This document shows positions 1 through 5,213 of a stretch of DNA of 5,213 bases, piece after piece (the first letter of the stretch is position 1; each line of letters opens with the position of its first letter). The stretch covers positions 1 to 5,213 of the forward strand of contig SLSQ01000145.1 in assembly GCA_007130355.1 (NCBI GenBank). Reading direction: 5' to 3'. Under the pieces are notes generated by a model. The model ran no database searches. It was not told where the DNA came from and saw only the letters and a program-made list of their open reading frames with translations. The translations under genes were made by a program, and so were the position numbers. Origin of the DNA: Trueperaceae bacterium (GTDB taxonomy: Bacteria; Deinococcota; Deinococci; Deinococcales; Trueperaceae).

Positions 1-1
1 G

Positions 2-2845
2 GTCGTGCGCGCCGCACGCGCCTTCTTCGCCGCGGCCGACGCCTACCTGGACCGGATCGCGGAGTTCGGCGGTCCGCCCGAAGGCGGAACGCGCGACCGG
101 CACGACGCGCTGCGCGACCTCGGCGCCGGACTGCGCGCGGTCGCAGAGCGACCGACCCGGCTGGCCGCCCGCGTCGCGTTCGACCGGGACGGGCCGGCGT
201 TCTCGGGCCGGAACCTCTACAAGCGGGGCGTCGTCAAGAAGGACCTCGACGCGGCCGCCGCCGCACGGGGCCTGGCGAAGAGCGTCGGCACCGCGGCGTA
301 CCAGGACTGCAAGCAGGCGTGGGAGGAGGCGTGCGAGGCGTTCGCCGAACTCGACCGCGCCGCCGCCGACCTGCTCCAAGCCGGACTCCTCCACGCGATC
401 GACGACCTCCGCAGCCGCTACGCGGCCGCCAAGCGCGCCTCGGCCCGCCTGGACTTCGACGACCTGCTCGCGCACGCCGTCCACCTGCTGCGCACGCGCC
501 CCGACGTGCGCGACGCCGCCGCCGACCGCTACCGGCACCTGCTGGTCGACGAGTTCCAGGACACCGACCCGCTCCAGGCCGAGATCGTCTGGCGCCTCAC
601 CGGCGATCCCTCGGGCGCCGATCCCACCAGCGCCGACCCGAACGCCCCCGACGCCTGGAAGCGTTGGCCGGCGCGCGGCGCGGCGCGGTTCGTGGTCGGC
701 GATCCGAAACAGTCGATCTACCGCTTTCGCCGCGCGGACGTCCGCACCTACACCGAACTCCGCGACCTGCACGACGAGGCCGGTCTGCCGCGCCTCTCCG
801 TCGTCACCAACTTCCGTTCACGGCCCGGCATTCTCGCGGCGGTGGGCGACGCGTTGGCAGCACCGCTCTCGGCGGACGACCAACCGGGCTACGAACGCCT
901 CGAACCGTTCCGGAGTCCGGACGGCGATCGTCCGTCGGTCGCACGCCTACGCCTGCCCGTCCCCGACGGCGCCGAGCCCGGCAAGAACCCGAGGGCCGAC
1001 GCCGTTCGGGACACCGAAGCGCGCTCCGTGGCCCGTCTCTGCGCCCGCCTGATCCTGGGCGACGTGCCGTCCGCCGGCGGGAAGGTGCCGGCCAAGCAGA
1101 TCGCCCTCCTCGCGCCGGTCGGGACCGATTTGTGGCGGTACGAACGCGAGCTCGAGGCGCACGGCGTCGCCGTCGCCAGCCAGGCCGGCAAAGGCCTGTA
1201 CGGCCGGCAGGAGGTACACGACCTGGTCGCCCTCGCCCGCGCCTTGGCCGACCCGAACGACCGGCTCGCGTTCGGCGCGCTGCTGCGCGGGCCGCTCGTC
1301 GGCGCGACCGACGAGGAGCTGCTGGACGTCGTGCAGGCGCTGCGCGACGCGGACCCGGACCGCGAACCCGACCGGCTCCCGCGCCTGACCCTGCGGACCG
1401 ACCCGGAACTCGTCCCCCACGCCGGCGTTCGGCGCGTGCTCGAACGCCTCGGTCCATTGCAGCGCGACGCGCTCGGCCGCACTCCGTACGCCACCCTCGC
1501 GGCCGCCGTCGACCGGCTCGAGGTCCGCGCCCGCGTCCGCGAACGGCACGGTGGCGACGCCGCCCGCGCGCTCGCCAACGTCGAACGGTTCCTGAACGCC
1601 GCCCGCCCCTGGGCCGTCCGCGGGCTCGGCGCGTTCGCCCGCGACCAGTACGAGCGGTGGAAGGAGGAGGAACGCGCGCTCGAAGGCCGCCCCGACGCGG
1701 AAGAGGACGCCGTCACCCTGATCACGGTCCACTCCGCCAAAGGTCTGCAGTGGCGGGTGGTCGTGCCGGTCAACACGCTCGGCGATCCGGACGGACCCAA
1801 ACCCCCGTTCACGGACCGGGCGACCGGCCGCCTGGCGCACCGGATCGGCGCCGCGACCCCGAGCGGGTACGAAGAGTTCGAAGCGACCGAAGGTCGCGAG
1901 ACCGACGCCGAACGCGTCCGCCTCCTCTACGTCGCCGCCACCCGCGCCGCCGACCTGCTGGTCGTACCCCGGCCCGACTGGGCGGTGTCCGAAAAGTCGT
2001 GGCTCGCCGCCTCGCGCCTGCACGAAACCGAAGCTCCGACCCTCGACCCGCCCGACACGCCCACGCTGGACCCGCCCGGGTTCGAGGCGCGCGCCCAGGA
2101 CCCCGGCACCTTCGCCACCGAAGCGGAACGGATCCGTGCCGCCACGCCCCGCATCGTCTGGACCGCCCCCAGCCGGCACGACGCGGCCCCGGACGACGAC
2201 GCCCGCGTGCCCGCCGAGCCACCGTTCGACGACGACGCCGTGGACGAGGCGTCCCGCGCCGTGCCCGACGAACCCGTACCGCCCGACGGCACGTCGGACG
2301 TCGCGGAAGCTCCCGCAGCCGACACCGACCCCGACGAACCCCTTGGCAAGGGCCGCGTGCGCGGCCTGATCCTGCACGCCCTGATGGAGGCGCTGATCAC
2401 CGGCCAAGTCGGCCCGGACGACCTCCCGGCGTACGCCCGTGCCGCCACCGACGCGCTCCTCTCCTCGGCCGACGTCGGTTCCGAGCCTGCACCCACCGAC
2501 GTGGCGCCCGATCCCCGCGAGCTCGCGGCCGTGGCCCGCGCCGCATGGACCGCGCCGGAGCTGAACGACGTCCGCGACGCCCTGGTGGCCGAACTGCCCG
2601 TCTACGGCCGCGACGGCGACTCGCCCGACGCGGCGTACGTCGCCGGCGTCGCCGACGCCGTGGCGCCCACGGCGGACGGGCGTCCCGACGTGGTGATCGA
2701 CTGGAAGAGCGACGTGGACCCCACGCCCGAGACCGAAGCGGCGTACCGCGCGCAGGTGCTCGACTACCTGAGGATCACCGGTGCCCGGGAGGGACGGATC
2801 GTGTACACGACGAGCGGGCGGGTCGAGCGAGTGTCCGAACGGTGA
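2..2845 (+). CDS. addA: AddA/RecB-type ATP-dependent helicase-nuclease, 5'-truncated by window edge
   Basis: This is a superfamily 1A (UvrD-like) helicase fused to a C-terminal RecB-type nuclease. The family unwinds and degrades double-strand DNA ends to load RecA for recombinational repair. Residues are counted from the GTG at 5. Visible helicase motifs are: DFDDLL (150-155); motif II, LVDEFQDTD, with D182-E183 as Walker B; motif III, GDPKQSIYRFR (232-242); motif IV, NFRSR (269-273); motif V, ITVHSAKGLQW (573-583); and motif VI, LLYVAATRA (640-648). A proline- and acid-rich linker (about 678-780) leads to the nuclease domain. That domain shows H791, D884 in GVADAV, D899-W-K901 and the QVLDY motif (917-921), so all its catalytic residues appear present. 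Walker A is absent and the frame stays open to base 2, so the true start is upstream and the GTG at 5 is internal. Family members usually have about 1,100-1,200 residues. The symbol addA is inferred: no addB partner is visible, and a stand-alone RecB-like protein is possible. Confidence 0.9.
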   Translation, partial: VVRAARAFFAAADAYLDRIAEFGGPPEGGTRDRHDALRDLGAGLRAVAERPTRLAARVAFDRDGPAFSGRNLYKRGVVKKDLDAAAAARGLAKSVGTAAYQDCKQAWEEACEAFAELDRAAADLLQAGLLHAIDDLRSRYAAAKRASARLDFDDLLAHAVHLLRTRPDVRDAAADRYRHLLVDEFQDTDPLQAEIVWRLTGDPSGADPTSADPNAPDAWKRWPARGAARFVVGDPKQSIYRFRRADVRTYTELRDLHDEAGLPRLSVVTNFRSRPGILAAVGDALAAPLSADDQPGYERLEPFRSPDGDRPSVARLRLPVPDGAEPGKNPRADAVRDTEARSVARLCARLILGDVPSAGGKVPAKQIALLAPVGTDLWRYERELEAHGVAVASQAGKGLYGRQEVHDLVALARALADPNDRLAFGALLRGPLVGATDEELLDVVQALRDADPDREPDRLPRLTLRTDPELVPHAGVRRVLERLGPLQRDALGRTPYATLAAAVDRLEVRARVRERHGGDAARALANVERFLNAARPWAVRGLGAFARDQYERWKEEERALEGRPDAEEDAVTLITVHSAKGLQWRVVVPVNTLGDPDGPKPPFTDRATGRLAHRIGAATPSGYEEFEATEGRETDAERVRLLYVAATRAADLLVVPRPDWAVSEKSWLAASRLHETEAPTLDPPDTPTLDPPGFEARAQDPGTFATEAERIRAATPRIVWTAPSRHDAAPDDDARVPAEPPFDDDAVDEASRAVPDEPVPPDGTSDVAEAPAADTDPDEPLGKGRVRGLILHALMEALITGQVGPDDLPAYARAATDALLSSADVGSEPAPTDVAPDPRELAAVARAAWTAPELNDVRDALVAELPVYGRDGDSPDAAYVAGVADAVAPTADGRPDVVIDWKSDVDPTPETEAAYRAQVLDYLRITGAREGRIVYTTSGRVERVSER

Positions 2846-2850
2846 CGCAC

Positions 2851-2878
2851 TTGCACGAGATTCGTGCCACACTAAGGT
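2851..2878 (+). promoter_or_regulatory. Probable promoter of the toxin-antitoxin operon
   Basis: A TTGCAC at 2851-2856 resembles a sigma-70 -35 box. It is followed after 16 bp by TAAGGT at 2873-2878, which fits the TANNNT -10 consensus of GC-rich bacteria. Transcription would begin around 2885-2888, only a few bases before the antitoxin ATG at 2889, so the mRNA would be leaderless or nearly so. The AAGG inside the -10 could instead act as a weak ribosome-binding site, if transcription starts further upstream or reads through from the helicase gene 43 bases before the ATG. The assignment rests on motif and spacing only. Confidence 0.5.
2853..2867. promoter_or_regulatory. Inverted repeat, candidate antitoxin operator
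   Basis: GCACGA (2853-2858) and its exact reverse complement TCGTGC (2862-2867) are separated by three bases. They lie across the -35 box and the spacer of the proposed promoter. A further direct TCGTGC occurs at 2878-2883, between the -10 and the antitoxin start. Ribbon-helix-helix antitoxins are known to repress their own operons by binding short repeated half-sites over the promoter, and the position fits that role exactly. That the antitoxin binds here is inference. Confidence 0.5.
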
Positions 2879-2888
2879 CGTGCAGAAC

Positions 2889-3131
2889 ATGACGATAAGA
2901 ATCGATGAAGAGACGCTTCGCCGGGCACGAATCCGCGCCTTGGAAGAGGGGACTTCGGTCAACGCGGTCGTAAGCGAGTTCCTCACGCACTGGGCCACCG
3001 CGGACGAAGCGTCGGCGCAACGACGTCTGGTCGAACTCGCGAACCGAACCGCCGTCGACGCGCACTACGAAGATCGGGACTGGACGCGCGACGACCTTTA
3101 CGAAGAGCGAACCCGATGGCCGCGTTCCTAG
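2889..3131 (+). CDS. Ribbon-helix-helix antitoxin of a VapBC-like module
   Basis: This 80-residue protein begins MTIRIDEETLRRAR, the typical N-terminal beta-strand plus first helix of a MetJ/Arc-type ribbon-helix-helix DNA-binding domain. T22-S23-V24-N25 opens the second helix (about 23-35). The charged C-terminal tail, about residues 57-76 with WTRDDLYEER at 65-74, is the kind of segment that folds onto a PIN toxin and blocks it. Its expected jobs are to neutralise the toxin encoded next and to repress the operon. The ATG at 2889 is chosen because the beta-strand starts there and promoter elements end just before it. A GTG at 2880 would add three residues. The gene overlaps the toxin gene by 16 bases, which suggests translational coupling. 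G+C is about 62 percent by hand count, well below the neighbouring genes. The exact VapB subfamily cannot be told by eye. Confidence 0.85.
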   Translation: MTIRIDEETLRRARIRALEEGTSVNAVVSEFLTHWATADEASAQRRLVELANRTAVDAHYEDRDWTRDDLYEERTRWPRS

Positions 3132-3523
3132 ACACGAACGTCTTGGTGTACGCGTTCGACAAGACGTCCCCCCGGAAGCAAGAAGTCGCGTTGCGTCTCG
3201 TCGGAGACGAGAGCCCACGGCACGTCCTCAGCGCGCAGGTGCTGAACGAGTTCTACGCCACGGTGACGCGAAAGATTCCCGAGCCGCTCGATGTCGACAC
3301 GGCGAAGGAGGCCGTTCGGCTCGTCTCCAGACGCACCGTACTCGCCCTGAACGCGACCTCGACGCTCGATGCCATCGAGATCGCGAGCCGGAACAGTATC
3401 TCGCACTGGGACGGATTGATCATCGAGGCAGCGCAGCGTGCAGGCTGCAGCGTGCTCTACACCGAGGACCTGCAGCACGGCCAGAGGTTCGGTGATCTCG
3501 AAGTCGTCGACCCCTTCCGCTGA
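3116..3523 (+). CDS. PIN-domain ribonuclease toxin, VapC-like
   Basis: This 135-residue protein has the size and layout of a type II VapC toxin. PIN-domain toxins are Mg2+-dependent endoribonucleases that stop translation, often by cutting tRNA or the rRNA sarcin-ricin loop. The acidic active-site residues are visible: D6 in FLDTNVLVYAFD, E45 in LNEFY, D99 in HWDGLI and D118 in YTEDL. The tetrad looks intact, so the toxin is probably active. The C-terminus, GDLEVVDPF, matches the usual last beta-strand of the fold. The ATG at 3116 lies inside the last codons of the antitoxin gene, with GAAGAG at 3102-3107 as a plausible ribosome-binding site. G+C is lower than in the flanking genes (40/60, 41/60 and 35/60 at 3181-3240, 3301-3360 and 3361-3420). 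The RNA target cannot be deduced. Confidence 0.88.
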   Translation: MAAFLDTNVLVYAFDKTSPRKQEVALRLVGDESPRHVLSAQVLNEFYATVTRKIPEPLDVDTAKEAVRLVSRRTVLALNATSTLDAIEIASRNSISHWDGLIIEAAQRAGCSVLYTEDLQHGQRFGDLEVVDPFR

Positions 3524-3569
3524 CGCCCTCCTTGGCGACCTGCACGCGTACCGCCACCACTCCGACCGG

Positions 3570-3575
3570 TACCCT
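3570..3575 (+). promoter_or_regulatory. -10 element (TACCCT) of a leaderless corA promoter
   Basis: TACCCT fits the TANNNT -10 consensus. It ends exactly six bases before the corA GTG at 3582, the spacing expected when transcription starts on the first base of the start codon. No purine-rich Shine-Dalgarno sequence precedes the GTG (the six bases are GACCCC), which supports leaderless translation. No good -35 box is seen 16-18 bp upstream. The 58-base gap after the toxin gene shows no terminator hairpin. Confidence 0.5.
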
Positions 3576-3581
3576 GACCCC

Positions 3582-4715
3582 GTGACCACCCCCGACCGCC
3601 CGGAGGACCGCCCGCGCGAAGGCCGACCGAAACCCGCCACGCCGCGCCTCGCCCCGGTCGGCGCCGCCCGCAAGGCCGGGCTCTCCCCCGGGTCGATGGT
3701 GTTCATCGGCGAACGGAAGCTCGACCGGGCCACCATCGACCTGATCCGCTACCACCCGGACGGGGTCCACGAACGGAGCGACGTCCCGCCCGAACGCTGC
3801 TCCGACCTGGCGCGCGAACCGGGCGTGTCGTGGTTCGACGTGCGCGGCGTACACGACGTCGAGCTCATCGAGACCCTGGGGCGCGGCTTCGACCTGCACC
3901 CCCTCACGCTCGAGGACCTGGTCAACACCACCCAACGCCTGAAGGTCGAAACGTTCCCCGACTACCTGTTCCTGGTGCTCAAGATGATCACCGCAGGCGA
4001 CGATCCGAACGACCCGGCGGCGCTCCGCATCGAGCACGTCAGCCTGGTGCTCGGGCGGACGTACGTGATCTCGTTCCAGGAGCGCGAAGGGGACGTGTTC
4101 GACACGGTCCGGGCCCGCATCCGCGGCGGCAAGGGCCGGATCCGCACGATGGGTCCGGACTACCTGGCGCACGCCCTGATCGACGCGGTGGTCGACCACT
4201 ACTTCGTCGCGCTCGAACGGATCGGCGACCGCATCGAAACGCTCGACAATGCCATCCTCACCGACCCCAAGCCGGAACACGTGCACGAGATCCACCGCCT
4301 CAAGCGCGAAATCCTGCGTCTCCGCAAAGCGGTCTGGCCGCTCCGGGAGGCGATCGGCACGCTGCAACGCAGCGAAGCGGACCAGCTTCGGCCCGACACC
4401 GCCCTCTTCTGGCGCGACCTGCACGACCACACCGTGCAGATCCTGGAGTTGGTCGAGTCGCTCCGCGACCTGCTGGGCGGCATGCACGACACCTACCTCT
4501 CCAGCCTCAGCGCCCGCATGAACGACGTGATGAAGACCCTCACCATCATCGCCACCGTGTTCATCCCCCTGACGTTCGTGGCGGGCATCTACGGCATGAA
4601 CTTCGAGCGGATGCCGGAACTCGCCTGGCGCTGGGGCTACCCGGCGGTATGGACCGTCATGCTCATGGTCGGGAGCGGGCTGATCCTCTGGTTCAAGCGG
4701 CGCGGCTGGTTCTGA
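3582..4715 (+). CDS. corA: CorA-family Mg2+/Co2+ channel
   Basis: This complete 377-residue inner-membrane protein forms a pentameric channel for Mg2+ and Co2+. The N-terminal part (about 1-310) is the cytosolic regulatory domain, rich in charged helices. The last 65 residues hold two membrane helices, about 319-336 and 354-371. The diagnostic YGMN motif is at 337-340, followed by FERMPEL in the outer loop, and the tail KRRGWF is basic and cytosolic. Compared from memory with Thermotoga maritima CorA, the metal-sensing D89 and D253 appear kept as D112 (in LEDLVN) and D279 (in WRDLHDH), while the H94 position looks like T117. The GTG start is preferred because it directly follows a -10 element. 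It gives a proline- and arginine-rich N-terminal extension of about 35 residues before the family-like LSPGSMVFIG. Neither neighbour suggests a shared pathway. Identification is very secure; ion preference is inferred from the family. Confidence 0.95.
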   Translation: MTTPDRPEDRPREGRPKPATPRLAPVGAARKAGLSPGSMVFIGERKLDRATIDLIRYHPDGVHERSDVPPERCSDLAREPGVSWFDVRGVHDVELIETLGRGFDLHPLTLEDLVNTTQRLKVETFPDYLFLVLKMITAGDDPNDPAALRIEHVSLVLGRTYVISFQEREGDVFDTVRARIRGGKGRIRTMGPDYLAHALIDAVVDHYFVALERIGDRIETLDNAILTDPKPEHVHEIHRLKREILRLRKAVWPLREAIGTLQRSEADQLRPDTALFWRDLHDHTVQILELVESLRDLLGGMHDTYLSSLSARMNDVMKTLTIIATVFIPLTFVAGIYGMNFERMPELAWRWGYPAVWTVMLMVGSGLILWFKRRGWF

Positions 4716-4728
4716 GCGACCGACTCGC

Positions 4729-4788
4729 CCTCGAGCCGCCCGCCCGCGAGCCGCCCGCTCTCGCACCGCCCGTCCTCGGACCACCCCG
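4729..4788. repeat. Degenerate 15-bp tandem repeat, four copies
   Basis: Four adjacent 15-bp units begin at 4729, 4744, 4759 and 4774. The first two, CCTCGAGCCGCCCGC and CCGCGAGCCGCCCGC, differ at only two positions. The third and fourth, TCTCGCACCGCCCGT and CCTCGGACCACCCCG, have drifted further. A weak fifth unit may begin at the corA stop codon (4714-4728). The array sits wholly in the non-coding gap after corA. No function can be assigned. It may be a slippage product, or a remnant of a proline-rich coding extension, because 15 bp keeps a five-residue reading frame. Confidence 0.6.
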
Positions 4789-4794
4789 CGACCG

Positions 4795-4822
4795 CGCTCC
4801 TTTGCGACGTCGCAAAGGAGCG
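4795..4822. terminator. Perfect 28-bp palindrome, probable bidirectional terminator
   Basis: CGCTCCTTTGCGAC is followed directly by its exact reverse complement, giving 14-bp arms with no unpaired centre. As RNA it would form a 12-bp stem with an ACGT loop in either direction. It lies between the converging corA and rtcB genes, 79 bases after the corA stop and 7 bases after the rtcB stop, where a shared terminator would be expected. There is no T-tract on either side, so it is not a classical intrinsic terminator. A protein-binding site or an mRNA-stabilising hairpin are alternatives. Confidence 0.5.
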
Positions 4823-4829
4823 ACGTCGC
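4820..4829. repeat. Second copy of the 10-bp palindrome core GCGACGTCGC
   Basis: GCGACGTCGC at 4820-4829 repeats the centre of the neighbouring 28-bp palindrome (4804-4813) exactly, 16 bp further on. It is itself self-complementary and abuts the rtcB stop codon. The two copies could pair alternatively, or serve as two half-turn-spaced protein sites. No function can be assigned from sequence. Confidence 0.55.
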
Positions 4830-5213
4830 TCAATCCTTGTACGGATCCACCACCTCGTCGCCCGCCATCGCCACGATGAGCGGCCGGAGCCTCCGCACCA
4901 CGCGGATCGTGTCGCCCTGCGCGGCGAGCACCTCGTCCAGGCGGCGGTACGCCTGCGGCGCCTCGTCCAGACCGCCGCCCCGCAGCACCACGCCCCGCCC
5001 CTCGACCCACGACCGCATCTCCGCCGGGTCGACCTTGCCGCGCGTACGCCGGCGGCCCTTGCGCCGACCGGCCGCCTCGGTCCGGCTCATCACCCGGCCG
5101 GCGCCGTGCACGGTCGAGAACAGCGCGGCGCGCTGCGCCTCGCTACCCCCGGGCACGTCCGACGCGCCCTCCACGATCACCGCGTCGTCGCCCATGCTGC
5201 CGCCCACGAACGA
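4830..5213 (-). CDS. rtcB: RtcB-family RNA-splicing ligase, N-terminus cut by window edge
   Basis: These are the last 127 codons of an RtcB-family protein, which joins RNA 3'-phosphate (or 2',3'-cyclic phosphate) and 5'-hydroxyl ends using GTP and Mn2+, in RNA repair or tRNA splicing. The family signatures visible are GGSMGDDAVIVEG near the left end of the fragment; ALFSTVHGAGRVMSR, whose histidine (codon 5106-5108) matches the guanylylated catalytic histidine; and GGLDEAPQAYRRLDEVLAAQ with RPLIVAMAGDEVVDPYKD at the C-terminus. This ending belongs to the shorter form of the family, usually about 400 residues, so roughly two thirds of the protein lies beyond 5213. The metal-binding residues are mostly in that missing part. 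The frame is open to the edge with no start needed. It converges with corA, and no archease or RtcA gene is visible here. Confidence 0.92.
   Translation of the reverse strand, partial: SFVGGSMGDDAVIVEGASDVPGGSEAQRAALFSTVHGAGRVMSRTEAAGRRKGRRRTRGKVDPAEMRSWVEGRGVVLRGGGLDEAPQAYRRLDEVLAAQGDTIRVVRRLRPLIVAMAGDEVVDPYKD

Noticed and set aside
5..7. GTG as the start of the helicase-nuclease gene
   Set aside because: The frame is open to the window edge and the Walker A motif, essential for this family, would be missing, so the gene must begin upstream.
947..2998. Long minus-strand open frame (683 codons) opposite the helicase gene, and an 857-codon plus frame at 319-2892
   Set aside because: Both are shadows caused by high GC and few stop codons. 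Their translations are low-complexity (Gly/Val/Arg or Arg/Pro rich) with no motifs, while the overlapping helicase frame carries a full set of conserved motifs.
2..3523. Helicase-nuclease plus PIN toxin as one antiphage system
   Set aside because: The helicase-nuclease looks like a housekeeping AddA/RecB protein, the toxin has its own antitoxin and promoter, and the base composition differs. Adjacency alone does not support a joint system.
3524..3581. Riboswitch or terminator between the toxin gene and corA
   Set aside because: The 58-base gap is too short for a Mg2+ riboswitch, shows no stable hairpin, and the corA transcript probably starts at its first codon.
3420..4784. 454-codon minus-strand open frame opposite corA
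   Set aside because: Its translation is rich in His, Val, Asp and Arg without any recognisable domain, and corA on the other strand is certain and complete.

Overview
The window comes from a very GC-rich bacterium. Hand counts give 48/60 G+C at 481-540 and 45/60 at 4081-4140. A TANNNT-type -10 sits almost directly on two of the start codons, a promoter style common in Deinococcota and Actinomycetota. The short RtcB form ending in DPYKD fits those groups as well. I cannot name the genus from this sequence.

Layout, left to right. (1) 2-2845, plus strand: the C-terminal 947 codons of an AddA/RecB-type helicase-nuclease. Its 5' end, with the Walker A motif, lies outside the window. (2) 2889-3523, plus strand: a compact two-gene toxin-antitoxin module, with a ribbon-helix-helix antitoxin overlapping a PIN-domain (VapC-like) toxin by 16 bases. 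A promoter with an embedded inverted repeat sits just upstream. (3) 3582-4715, plus strand: a complete CorA-family divalent-cation channel that appears to be translated from a leaderless mRNA. (4) 4716-4829: a non-coding gap with a degenerate 15-bp tandem repeat, a perfect 28-bp palindrome and a second copy of the palindrome core. (5) 4830-5213, minus strand: the C-terminal part of an RtcB-family RNA ligase, convergent with corA and cut by the right edge.

The genes do not form one pathway. They cover DNA double-strand-break processing, a toxin-antitoxin cassette, Mg2+/Co2+ transport and RNA ligation. The toxin-antitoxin cassette is clearly less GC-rich (149/240 over 2881-3120) than the genes on either side. 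It looks like a later insertion between the helicase-nuclease gene and corA.

I found no convincing new multi-gene system. The points most worth following are the likely autoregulatory operator of the toxin-antitoxin module, the leaderless corA promoter, and the palindrome and tandem repeat between corA and rtcB. No tRNA, rRNA, CRISPR array or insertion sequence was recognised.
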